Assembly (NCBI GenBank): GCA_964477115.1
Contig: CAYZCY010000024.1
Location: 1-24,492 of the forward strand
Direction of reading: 5' to 3'
Length of the DNA stretch: 24,492 nucleotides
Origin: RGIG3135 sp964477115
Lineage (GTDB): Bacteria; Actinomycetota; Coriobacteriia; Coriobacteriales; Eggerthellaceae
Shown piece after piece: positions 16,191 to 23,305 of this stretch. Made by a program: the position numbers and the translations under genes. How positions within the stretch are numbered: position 1 is the first letter of the stretch; each line of letters opens with the position of its first letter. Under the pieces are notes generated by a model. It searched no databases, was not told the origin of the DNA, and saw only the letters and a program-made list of their open reading frames with translations.

Positions 16191-17582
16191 ATGCTTTCTG
16201 AGCGCATGTTAAGCACGGTGATGCGTGAATGCACCAAGAGCTATTTGAAGCTCAAGCCCACGCAGGACACTCATATGCCACCTCCGGTTCCGGGGCAGCC
16301 CTACATGCTCTATATGCATGTGCCGTTCTGTGAGCGCCTGTGCCCGTACTGTTCCTTTAATCGTTTCCCCTTCTGCGAGGAGCGAGCGGTTCCGTACTTC
16401 AAGAACATGCGCAAGGAAATGCTCATGCTGAAGGACCTCGGCTACGACTTCGACAGCATCTACATTGGCGGCGGTACCCCCACCATCATGATCGACGAGC
16501 TGTGCGAAACCATCGACCAGGCCCGCGATTTGTTCAGCATCAAGGAAGTTTCCAGCGAAACAAACCCCAACCATCTCATTCCGAGCTATCTCGAGAAGCT
16601 CAAAGGTCGCGTCCAGCGCCTTTCCGTTGGCGTGCAGAGCTTTGACGACGGTCTGCTCAAGCAGATGGATCGCTACGACAAATACGGTTGCGGCCAGGAA
16701 ATCATGGAGCGCATCGCCGAGGCGAGCCCGTACTTCGTCTCCATGAACGCTGACATGATTTTCAACTTCCCGGCGCAGACCGAAGACATCCTCATCCGTG
16801 ACATCGAACGCGTCATCGAGTCGGGCGCGAGCCAGACCACCTTCTACCCGCTGATGGCCTCGCCTTCAGTCGAGAAGTCCTTGGCGCGCACGGTGGGCAA
16901 GGTTGATTATGACCGCGAAAAGCGCTTTTACGAAATCATCTGCGATTTGCTGACAGGCGAGGTTTTGGGCTCTCCCGAGGCAAAGCTGGCTCCCGGCAAG
17001 CAGGGAGAACGCGGCCTGTTCGAATTCGGCAGCGCCTGGACTTTCAACCGCCGCATTCCCGTTTTGGACAGCTTGGGTGAATCGGGCGAGGTTGCCCGAG
17101 CCGGCGATTCCGTTAAGCCCATGATCGACGAGTACGTGGTGAACTACGAAGAGTACCCGGCCATCGGTTCGGGCGGAATCACCTACCTGGGCTCCAAGCT
17201 TTTCGTGAACACCTTCTCCGTCAAGGACTACAACGCCGCAATCGAGAGCGGTCGTATGTCCATGATGGGGGAAACCCAGTTCAAGAAGCTCGATCGCATG
17301 CGTTATCGCTTCATGATGCAGCTCTTTGGCCTGCGCTTGGACAAAAAGCAGTTCAAGAAGGACTTCGGCTGCTCCATTGATGCAGGTCTTCCCGTTGAGA
17401 TGGCTTTTATGCGCGCAAACGGTGCCTTCGCTACCGACAACGCCGATGAGCTCACGCTCACCCCGAAGGGACGCTACCTTGTGGTGGTCATGATGCGCCA
17501 GTTCTTCATTGGCGTGAACAACCTGCGCGACCAGGCTCGCGCGGCGCTCACCGGCGAGGAGCGCGAACTGATCTTCGGCTAG
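16191..17582 (+). CDS. HemN/HemW-family radical SAM protein
   Basis: The 463-residue protein binds a [4Fe-4S] cluster through C47, C51 and C54 (CERLCPYC) and S-adenosylmethionine through GGGTPT (93-98), followed by SSETNPNH and LSVGVQSFDD. These are hallmarks of the coproporphyrinogen oxidase-like group. Members include HemN (porphyrin synthesis), HemW (heme chaperone) and ChuW/HutW (anaerobic heme breakdown). The sequence CSFNRFPF after the cluster motif and the long insert at about 255-320 do not let me choose between them. HemN's usual additional N-terminal Cys-Tyr pattern is not obvious, so a HemW or heme-utilisation role seems likelier. The start codon abuts the purD stop, so the two are co-transcribed, and the prepilin peptidase follows after 7 bp. 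Confidence 0.85.
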   Translation: MLSERMLSTVMRECTKSYLKLKPTQDTHMPPPVPGQPYMLYMHVPFCERLCPYCSFNRFPFCEERAVPYFKNMRKEMLMLKDLGYDFDSIYIGGGTPTIMIDELCETIDQARDLFSIKEVSSETNPNHLIPSYLEKLKGRVQRLSVGVQSFDDGLLKQMDRYDKYGCGQEIMERIAEASPYFVSMNADMIFNFPAQTEDILIRDIERVIESGASQTTFYPLMASPSVEKSLARTVGKVDYDREKRFYEIICDLLTGEVLGSPEAKLAPGKQGERGLFEFGSAWTFNRRIPVLDSLGESGEVARAGDSVKPMIDEYVVNYEEYPAIGSGGITYLGSKLFVNTFSVKDYNAAIESGRMSMMGETQFKKLDRMRYRFMMQLFGLRLDKKQFKKDFGCSIDAGLPVEMAFMRANGAFATDNADELTLTPKGRYLVVVMMRQFFIGVNNLRDQARAALTGEERELIFG

Positions 17583-17589
17583 GAGAACA

Positions 17590-18240
17590 ATGGCGATCAC
17601 GGTGGTAACAGCTTTCGTTTACGTAGCCTTCATCGGGCTGCTAATCGCCGCTGCCGTGATCGATCTGCGCACGCTTCGCATTCCCGACATCATTATCGGC
17701 GCATTGTTTTTGGTGTGGGCCGTTTGGCGCATCGCCGTCCACTTCCTCGGCGTGCCCACGGCGGAAAACCCCGTCTTCCTGCTGTCTGTCACCTTGTCGC
17801 CCGTGCCTCTGACGGAGTTTGTGGTCGAACCGGTTGATGTTGCGGGGCCTGTTGTCCTGAGCTTTGCCGAGGGCATCATGGCCGCCGTCATGCTGGGCGG
17901 TGGCTTGCTCGTGATCACCGCGGTGTATGAGAAGTTCACCCACAAGCGCGCCATGGGCGGGGGAGACATCAAGCTTCTGGCGGCCGTGGGTTTGTACCTG
18001 GGTATCGAGGGCGGCATCTTCTGTCTTCTGGTTTCCTGCGCGGTGTCGCTCGTGCTTGCCTTGCTGCTGCCGCGCCTTGGTTGGCAGCGCCCGAAGACGG
18101 TCGAGGAGCTTACGGCTTTTAACGACGTCGACGGCGACGGAATCCCCGACCCGGCAACGCCTGTTCTTCTCAAGGACGTGCCCTTCGGCCCGGCCGTTGC
18201 CATTGGCGCTTTCATGACGGTGATCTTGGCGCTGCTGTAG
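17590..18240 (+). CDS. A24-family prepilin peptidase with a calcium-loop-like insert
   Basis: The 216-residue membrane protein has both catalytic Asp motifs of aspartic prepilin peptidases: AVIDLRTLRIPD (D25) and MGGGDIKLLAAVGLYLG (D126 in GGGDIK). It would cleave leader peptides of type IV pilin-like or Tad pilins at the cytoplasmic face. The N-terminal methylase domain is absent, as in the short TadV/CpaA-like form. Between the last helices lies an unusual soluble loop (about 160-200) containing DVDGDGIPDP (179-188), which fits the DxDxDGxxD calcium-binding loop. No pilin or Tad genes are in the window, so its substrates must be encoded elsewhere. AGGAGAAC lies ahead of the ATG. Confidence 0.87.
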   Translation: MAITVVTAFVYVAFIGLLIAAAVIDLRTLRIPDIIIGALFLVWAVWRIAVHFLGVPTAENPVFLLSVTLSPVPLTEFVVEPVDVAGPVVLSFAEGIMAAVMLGGGLLVITAVYEKFTHKRAMGGGDIKLLAAVGLYLGIEGGIFCLLVSCAVSLVLALLLPRLGWQRPKTVEELTAFNDVDGDGIPDPATPVLLKDVPFGPAVAIGAFMTVILALL

Positions 18241-18342
18241 GGGGTTCTCTTGAGGGCCTAGGTTAAAGGTCCACCAAAGGCAACCGTCAAAGGCCTAGCT
18301 CAAAAGATGGTCAAAAGATCGCGAAAAACATTGATAAAATTC
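18241..18342. other. Intergenic region with short repeats ahead of tRNA-Phe
   Basis: TTGAG-GGC-CTAGG (18250-18262) can pair with CCTAG-CTCAA (18294-18303) leaving a 3-nt bulge, which may form the 3' end of the prepilin peptidase transcript. TCAAAAGAT occurs twice, at 18300-18308 and 18311-18319, exactly one helical turn apart, just upstream of the tRNA-Phe promoter. Confidence 0.4.
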
Positions 18343-18371
18343 TTGCCAAGGCAGAAGGCTATCGCTAAAAT
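18343..18371 (+). promoter_or_regulatory. Promoter of tRNA-Phe
   Basis: TTGCCA (18343-18348), 17-bp spacer and TAAAAT (18366-18371), 28 bp ahead of the tRNA. Confidence 0.8.
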
Positions 18372-18399
18372 ATTTACTCGCGTTAGAAACGCATCCCGT

Positions 18400-18475
18400 G
18401 GTCGGGTAGCTCAGTTGGTAGAGCAGCGGATTGAAAATCCGCGTGCCGAGGGTTCAAGTCCCCCTCCGACCACCA
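18400..18475 (+). tRNA. tRNA-Phe, anticodon GAA
   Basis: This 76-nt tRNA has acceptor GGTCGGG/TCCGACC, D arm GCTCAGTTGGTAGAGC, anticodon stem CGGAT/ATCCG with loop TGAAA around anticodon GAA, T arm GGGTTCAAGTCCC and encoded CCA. Confidence 0.97.
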
Positions 18476-18485
18476 CGAATTTTCA

Positions 18486-18512
18486 GGTCAACCCGCGCGG
18501 TTGGCCTTTTTT
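18486..18512 (+). terminator. Intrinsic terminator after tRNA-Phe
   Basis: GGTCAACC (18486-18493), loop CGCGC and GGTTGGCC (18499-18506), with one G-U pair, followed by TTTTTTATTT. Confidence 0.9.
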
Positions 18513-18554
18513 ATTTCCTGCGGAAGGCAGAGAGCTTCGATAGGAGATGCAAGC

Positions 18555-19601
18555 TTGATTCGCTTCAACAACGACTACAACCACGGTGCGCATCCGGCTA
18601 TTTTGGAGGCCTTGGCGACTACCAACGACACGGCCTACGAGGGCTACGGCATTGATCCGTGGTGCGAGTCGGCTGCTCGCGAGATCGTGAAGTACTTTGA
18701 CGAGCCCGAGCGTGACAGCGCCGACGTTCACTTTCTAGTAGGCGGAACACAGGCAAACTTCACCATCATCAGCGCCGCCCTTCGCCCATGGCAAAGCGTG
18801 GTAAGCGCACATTCCGGTCACATCAACGTGCATGAGACCGGCGCGGTGGAGCACATCGGTCACAAGATCGAGGCTCTTCCTGCCCAAAACGGCAAGATCA
18901 CCGCGGCCCAGGTCGAGCGCATTGCGCACGATTACCGTGTGAGCACCATTCCCGAGCACGTCACCCAGCCGAAGATGGTCTACATCTCTCAACCTACTGA
19001 GACAGGAAGCCTCTATTCCCTTTCCGAACTTGAGGCAATGCGCAAGGTGTGCGACGAATACGGGCTTTACCTGTTCGTCGACGGCGCGCGTTTGGGCTAT
19101 GGCCTGGCAAGCCCTGCCTGTGACATGAATTTGGCTGACCTGGCTCGCCTGACGGACGCCTTCTACATTGGCGGCACCAAATGCGGCGCACTTTTCGGCG
19201 AGGCTATGGTGATCATGAACCCCATGCTCAAGCTGGATTTCAGATCGGCTATAAAGCAAAACGGCGGCATGCTGGCAAAGGGCTGGCTTCTGGGCCTGCA
19301 GTTTTCCACCCTGTTCAAAGACGGCCTTTACTTTGACATCACCAAGCGCGCTATTGCGCAGGCGGCTCGTATTCGCGAGGCATTCATAGCTGCGGGCGTG
19401 AAGCCCTACGCGGACAGTCCCACCAACCAGCAGTTCGTCATTCTGGATGAAGATCAAATGCGCGCTCTGGGAGAGAAGTATATCTACGAATACGAGGCCG
19501 ATCTGGGAGAGGGAAAGCACGCCGTGCGCTTCTGCACCAGCTGGTCAACAACCGACGCTGAGGTGGACGCGCTCGTTGCCGACATCGCCCGACTCGCTTA
19601 G
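18555..19601 (+). CDS. Threonine aldolase-like PLP enzyme (beta-eliminating lyase family)
   Basis: The 348-residue enzyme has the fold type I PLP pattern of low-specificity threonine aldolase: FNNDYNHGAHP near the start, GGTQAN phosphate-binding loop (about 63-68), HETGA (93-97) with the ring-stacking His, DGARLGYG (about 176-183) and GGTKCGALFG with the Schiff-base Lys at 209. It would split L-threonine or L-allo-threonine to glycine and acetaldehyde, feeding glycine towards purine synthesis. The reading frame runs back into the tRNA terminator, so an ATG start at 18501 is unlikely. I choose TTG 18555, which lies 8 nt after GGAG and gives a standard N-terminus. Related tyrosine phenol-lyase or tryptophanase activity is less likely because of length. 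It lies between tRNA-Phe and purE. Confidence 0.88.
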   Translation: MIRFNNDYNHGAHPAILEALATTNDTAYEGYGIDPWCESAAREIVKYFDEPERDSADVHFLVGGTQANFTIISAALRPWQSVVSAHSGHINVHETGAVEHIGHKIEALPAQNGKITAAQVERIAHDYRVSTIPEHVTQPKMVYISQPTETGSLYSLSELEAMRKVCDEYGLYLFVDGARLGYGLASPACDMNLADLARLTDAFYIGGTKCGALFGEAMVIMNPMLKLDFRSAIKQNGGMLAKGWLLGLQFSTLFKDGLYFDITKRAIAQAARIREAFIAAGVKPYADSPTNQQFVILDEDQMRALGEKYIYEYEADLGEGKHAVRFCTSWSTTDAEVDALVADIARLA

Positions 19602-19818
19602 CTCTTCGCTTTGCCAAGGCGTGATTTGTTTGGGGTGTGCCACTTGTGCGCGCTTTCCCTCGGAGCGAGCTTGCCAACTTTCTGCAACGCGTCCCGCCGC
19701 CCGCTGCGCGTCCTTTTGCGGTACGCTCCGCCATCCATCCGCAAGCCTTTTCAAGCGCGCCTCCTTGCGGTGTCGTACAATGAGGCATTGGATTTTCAAA
19801 CATCAGAGGAGTTGCAAA
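19602..19818 (+). promoter_or_regulatory. Upstream region of purE with candidate -10
   Basis: No gene is visible in these 217 bp. TACAAT (19776-19781) is a consensus-like -10 box 37 bp ahead of the purE ATG, though the -35 region is poor. TTGCGG (19716-19721) and CCGCAA (19739-19744) form a small dyad. I see no purine riboswitch. Confidence 0.45.
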
Positions 19819-20286
19819 ATGACGCAGGAAAACAAGCCGCTCGTTGGCATCATCATGGGCTCTACTTCCGACCTGCCGGCTATGCAGCCGTGCATGGATC
19901 AGCTTGAGGCCTGGGGCATCCCCTACGAGCTCAAGGTTGCAAGTGCGCATCGCAAGCCCGACGTGGTGCACGAATGGGCGAGTGAGGCGCATACCCGCGG
20001 CATCAAGGTTGTGATTGCAGCTGCTGGCAAGGCCGCGCACCTCGGCGGCGTTGTTGCTGCCTTCACGCCGCTGCCGGTGATCGCCGTTCCCATGAAGACG
20101 AGCGATCTGGGCGGATTGGATTCCCTGCTCTCCATGGTTCAGATGCCCTCCGGCGTGCCGGTGGCAACCGTTGCCATCAATGGCGCGAAAAACGCCGCCA
20201 TCTTGGCTGTGCAGATCATGGGCGCGGGTGATCCCGCCATGCTGCAGCTCATTATTGATATGAAGAAGGAAATGGCCGAGGCTTAA
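19819..20286 (+). CDS. purE: N5-carboxyaminoimidazole ribonucleotide mutase
   Basis: The 155-residue class I PurE moves the carboxyl group of N5-CAIR to give CAIR in purine synthesis. Motifs are GSTSD (14-18), SAHRKP (42-47) with the catalytic His, and AGKAAHLGG (69-77). The frame is open far upstream, but ATG 19819 follows AGAGGAG with suitable spacing and gives the standard MTQ...LVGIIMGS start. PurE normally pairs with PurK, which is not in this window. iorA starts one base after the purE stop, so they share a transcript. Confidence 0.96.
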   Translation: MTQENKPLVGIIMGSTSDLPAMQPCMDQLEAWGIPYELKVASAHRKPDVVHEWASEAHTRGIKVVIAAAGKAAHLGGVVAAFTPLPVIAVPMKTSDLGGLDSLLSMVQMPSGVPVATVAINGAKNAAILAVQIMGAGDPAMLQLIIDMKKEMAEA

Positions 20287-20287
20287 C

Positions 20288-22234
20288 ATGACGACTAAGC
20301 TGCTGATGGGAAACGAGGCCTTCGCGCATGCAGCACTTGAGGCGGGCGTTCGCGTTGTGGCCGGCTACCCGGGAACGCCCTCTTCGGAGCTGGTGGAAAC
20401 GGTGGCCAAACTGCATGCGCAGGATAGCGCACAGGGTATACACGTGGAATGGTCCACCAATGAGAAGGCGGCGCTCGAGCTTGCCGCGGGCGCGGCTTAC
20501 TGCGGTGCTCGTACGCTGTTCACCTGCAAGCAGGTTGGCCTCAATGTGGCAAGCGACCCGCTGATGAGTCTGAACTACATCGGCGTCAAGGGCGGCACCG
20601 TGCTCTTTGTAGCCGATGACCCGGGCCCCATTTCGTCCCAAACCGAACAGGACACGCGCCGCTTCGCATCTTTTGCGAAGGTGCCGGTGTTCGATCCCGC
20701 AACACCCGAGCAGGGCTTTGCCATGATGAAGGCGGCTTTTGACTTGTCCGAGCGTTACTCAACGCCGGTAATCGTGCGTCCCACCACGCGCGTGTGTCAC
20801 GCGTCGGCATTCTTCGATGTCGAGGATTCAACTCAGGCGCATCCTGTGCCCGAGGAGGGTTTCGAGCGCGACCCGAAGTGGATTATCTTCCCGCGTCGCG
20901 CTTATCAGGCTCACGGTGAGATCAACGCGCGCTTGGTCAAGATTGCCGATGACTTCGCCCATGACTCGGTTTTCGCGCAGTTCAACGTGGCGCATCGCGG
21001 CGGCGTTGACGGCGGCGCGGCTGGCTGCGCCCCTCTGGGCATTGTGGCGGGCGGCATTTCGGCAGCTTACGCGCGTGAGGCTTTGGCGCTCATCGAAGCT
21101 GCAGCAGCCGAGCGTGGCTTGGCGGTCCCGGCTTACGAATTCGTGCAGATCGGCACTCCGTATCCCTTCCCCGAGGACTTTGTTGCCCCCATGGCGCAGC
21201 AGTGGGAAAAGGTCGTTGTGTTCGAAGAGCTCGATTCGGTGCTCGAGGACGAGATGCTCAAGTTGGCGGGTAAGCTAGTGTTTGCCAAGCCCGAGACTTA
21301 CCAGGTGCTCGGCCGCTACACGGGTCATGCGCGCGATCGCGGCGAGAACTCGGCGGAGGACATCGCAGCTCGAATCGCTGCGTTGTTCGGCGGCGAGCTG
21401 GCAGCGCTGTTTGCCGAGGAGCCTCCGTGTTCCGCGCTGGACGACCTGCAGGAAGAACTTCCCGTGCGTCCTCCGGTCTTGTGTGCGGGTTGCCCGCATC
21501 GTGGCAGCTTCTACGCCATCAAGCGTGCGTTGGGCAAGCAGCCCGCGGTGCTCTGCGGTGACATCGGCTGCTACACGCTTGGCAACGCCAAGCCGCTTGA
21601 TGCGGTGGACACCTGCCTTTGCATGGGCGCCGGTATCACCATGGCCCAGGGCTTTGCCGTTGCTGAGCCGCATAAGAAGCAGGTAGCCTTCGTAGGTGAT
21701 TCCACCTTCTTCGCCAGCGGACTCACCGGCGTGGTGAACGCCGTGTACAACGGCCATGATATTACGGTGGCAGTTTTGGACAATGCCACCACGGCCATGA
21801 CCGGCAGCCAGCCGCATCCTGGTACGGGCGTGACCCTTATGGGGCCTTGCCGCAAGCCTATCGACATCGAGGGCATGCTGCGCGCCATGGGTGTCGAGTG
21901 CATCGTTTGCGCCGACCCGTTGAACCTCGAACAGAGCGTGGCGGCTGCGAAGGAGGCCATCGAATTTGCCGGCCCCTCCGCGCTTATATTCCGATCCCCG
22001 TGCATTCAGCTGGTAAAGCCGAGCGCACCGGTAAGGGTGGATCGCGATACCTGCACGGGTTGCAAGAAGTGCATCACCGAAATCGGCTGTCCGGCCATTG
22101 GCTTTGACGCCTCGATTCCGGGGCCGAAGAGCAAGGCGCGCGGTCAGGTGTTCATTGACGCAAGCCTTTGCAACGGCTGCGGTTTCTGCACGCAGATCTG
22201 CCCCTTTGGCTCGCTGTCCCAGTGCGCCGAGTGA
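20288..22234 (+). CDS. iorA: Indolepyruvate:ferredoxin oxidoreductase alpha subunit
   Basis: The 648-residue subunit oxidatively decarboxylates aromatic 2-oxoacids (from Trp, Phe and Tyr) to aryl-acetyl-CoA, reducing ferredoxin; the enzyme is oxygen-sensitive and cytosolic. The N-terminal part (MGNEAFAHAALEAGVRVVAGYPGTPSSE, read here as MGNEAFAHAALEAG and VRVVAGYPGTPSSE) is the pyrimidine-binding domain. GCPHRGSFYAIKRAL and GDIGCYTLG through VGDSTFFASG form the thiamine-diphosphate and Mg site (about 400-480). Two ferredoxin motifs close the protein, CTGCKKC...C and CNGCGFCTQIC (about 590-638), for two [4Fe-4S] clusters. Length is slightly above the usual 600-640. It is coupled to purE and followed by iorB. 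Confidence 0.96.
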   Translation: MTTKLLMGNEAFAHAALEAGVRVVAGYPGTPSSELVETVAKLHAQDSAQGIHVEWSTNEKAALELAAGAAYCGARTLFTCKQVGLNVASDPLMSLNYIGVKGGTVLFVADDPGPISSQTEQDTRRFASFAKVPVFDPATPEQGFAMMKAAFDLSERYSTPVIVRPTTRVCHASAFFDVEDSTQAHPVPEEGFERDPKWIIFPRRAYQAHGEINARLVKIADDFAHDSVFAQFNVAHRGGVDGGAAGCAPLGIVAGGISAAYAREALALIEAAAAERGLAVPAYEFVQIGTPYPFPEDFVAPMAQQWEKVVVFEELDSVLEDEMLKLAGKLVFAKPETYQVLGRYTGHARDRGENSAEDIAARIAALFGGELAALFAEEPPCSALDDLQEELPVRPPVLCAGCPHRGSFYAIKRALGKQPAVLCGDIGCYTLGNAKPLDAVDTCLCMGAGITMAQGFAVAEPHKKQVAFVGDSTFFASGLTGVVNAVYNGHDITVAVLDNATTAMTGSQPHPGTGVTLMGPCRKPIDIEGMLRAMGVECIVCADPLNLEQSVAAAKEAIEFAGPSALIFRSPCIQLVKPSAPVRVDRDTCTGCKKCITEIGCPAIGFDASIPGPKSKARGQVFIDASLCNGCGFCTQICPFGSLSQCAE

Positions 22235-22261
22235 CGGCCTTCCACGAACGGAGTTTGAACG

Positions 22262-22864
22262 ATGCTTAACATTCTGCTTACGGGAGTTGGTGGCCAGGGT
22301 ACGGTTTTGGCTGCCAAGGTGCTCGCTCAGGCGGCTCAGAGCAAGGGCTGGCAGGTTCGCACGGCGGAGACCATCGGCATGGCGCAGCGCGGCGGCAGCG
22401 TAACCTCACATGTGCGCATGGGTTCGAACGGGGAAGAGGTGCATTCGCCGCTTCTTACCAAGGGCTCGGCCGACCTGATCATTGCCTTTGAGCCCGGAGA
22501 GGCCGCACGCGTGGTGCCGTATCTGGCTCCGTGCGGCGTGCTGGTGACGGCATCGACTCCCATTCAGCCGGTTACCTCGGCACTTGCCGCAAAGCCGTAC
22601 AACGCTGAGATCATGCTGGCTGGTATTGAGCGCGCGCTCGGTGAGACCAAGCCCGAAGCGCGCCTGGTGGTGGTTGACGACGCGGCCCTGATTGAGAAGG
22701 TGGGCAACCGCCGTGCACTTAACACCGTGTTATTGGCAAGCGCTGTGGCCACAGGCTGCGTGCCCATCAGCATTGACGAGGTGAAGGATGCCGTTGCTGC
22801 GTGCGTGAAGCCTCGTTTCGTTGAGATGAATCTTGCTGCTATCGATACGGTGGTGGACGCCTAG
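22262..22864 (+). CDS. iorB: Indolepyruvate:ferredoxin oxidoreductase beta subunit
   Basis: The 200-residue gamma-domain subunit of the 2-oxoacid oxidoreductase family begins LLTGVGGQGTVLAAKVLAQA, the CoA/nucleotide-binding glycine motif, and contains the conserved MAQRGGSVTSHVRMG. It forms the catalytic enzyme with IorA. It lies 27 bp after iorA with AACGGAG upstream of the ATG. Its last 41 bases, including the stop, are repeated beyond the assembly gap, so the true 3' flank of this gene is uncertain. Confidence 0.95.
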   Translation: MLNILLTGVGGQGTVLAAKVLAQAAQSKGWQVRTAETIGMAQRGGSVTSHVRMGSNGEEVHSPLLTKGSADLIIAFEPGEAARVVPYLAPCGVLVTASTPIQPVTSALAAKPYNAEIMLAGIERALGETKPEARLVVVDDAALIEKVGNRRALNTVLLASAVATGCVPISIDEVKDAVAACVKPRFVEMNLAAIDTVVDA

Positions 22865-22878
22865 GGCGCCTGCCGCCG
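22824..22878 (+). repeat. First copy of a 55-bp exact duplication flanking the gap
   Basis: The segment from AGATGAATCTTG to CCTGCCGCCG (end of iorB plus 14 bp) is identical to 22979-23033 on the other side of the N run. Confidence 0.97.
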
Positions 22879-22978
22879 NNNNNNNNNNNNNNNNNNNNNN
22901 NNNNNNNNNNNNNNNNNNNNNNNNNNNNNNNNNNNNNNNNNNNNNNNNNNNNNNNNNNNNNNNNNNNNNNNNNNNNNN
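22879..22978. other. Assembly gap: 100 unknown bases
   Basis: Exactly 100 N. A round 100 is a conventional placeholder for a gap of unknown size. Identical 55-bp contig ends on both sides suggest the two contigs overlap and nothing is missing. Confidence 0.95.
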
Positions 22979-23033
22979 AGATGAATCTTGCTGCTATCGA
23001 TACGGTGGTGGACGCCTAGGGCGCCTGCCGCCG
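22979..23033 (+). repeat. Second copy of the 55-bp duplication
   Basis: Identical to 22824-22878. It repeats the last 13 codons and stop of iorB without the rest of the gene, so it is not a functional coding region here. Confidence 0.97.
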
Positions 23034-23081
23034 CTTGCGTGTCGGCCACTCGCTGTCGTTGACTTGTTCGCACGAATCCGC

Positions 23082-23141
23082 GCTCGCCCGCGCTCAGCTG
23101 CGTCCATCCGTGCTCAGCTGCGTCCACCCGTGTCCACCCGT
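23082..23141. repeat. 10-bp periodic tract, six units
   Basis: Units GCTCGCCCGC, GCTCAGCTGC, GTCCATCCGT, GCTCAGCTGC, GTCCACCCGT and GTCCACCCGT follow each other without gaps. Two of these also form a 20-bp higher-order repeat (23092-23111 and 23112-23131, one mismatch). The tract lies between iorB and the promoter of the ligase leader and does not look coding. Confidence 0.75.
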
Positions 23142-23175
23142 ACCTCCCCAACCCGTCCGCTGCCACGTCAAAGGC

Positions 23176-23203
23176 TTGACCCCGTGAAATGTTGTCCTAC
23201 AAT
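23176..23203 (+). promoter_or_regulatory. Strong promoter of the ligase leader
   Basis: TTGACC (23176-23181), 16-bp spacer and TACAAT (23198-23203). Transcription should start about 23209-23211, on or next to the ATG at 23211, which predicts a leaderless transcript. Confidence 0.8.
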
Positions 23204-23210
23204 GGGGGAC

Positions 23211-23273
23211 ATGAATTTTCGAACCAACATAGCAACCTTCGCAGCCGTGGTTTCGGCAGGTCGATGGCGTTAG
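23211..23273 (+). CDS. Putative 20-residue leader peptide, probably leaderless
   Basis: The ORF reads MNFRTNIATFAAVVSAGRWR and stops at TAG 23271-23273. Its ATG lies 7 nt after the -10 box, so the mRNA probably begins at the start codon. The GGGGGA between them would then be untranscribed, not a ribosome-binding site. Leaderless genes are frequent in Actinobacteria. The stop codon directly abuts the 5' arm of a terminator hairpin. The last codons are CGA TGG CGT, a single Trp between two Arg. A ribosome halted at the Trp or at termination would cover about 12 nt downstream and hold the terminator arm open, letting transcription reach the ligase gene. It may instead be a chance ORF. No homologue is recognised. 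Confidence 0.5.
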   Translation: MNFRTNIATFAAVVSAGRWR

Positions 23274-23305
23274 CTTCAAGCTAGTTCGAGCTTGAAGTTT
23301 TATTT
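23274..23305 (+). terminator. Intrinsic terminator within the ligase leader (candidate attenuator)
   Basis: CTTCAAGCT (23274-23282), loop AGTTCG and AGCTTGAAG (23289-23297) form a perfect 9-bp stem, extendable by one G-U pair, followed by TTTTATTT. It lies between a strong promoter and the gene it precedes, which is the position of a regulated attenuator. Confidence 0.75.
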
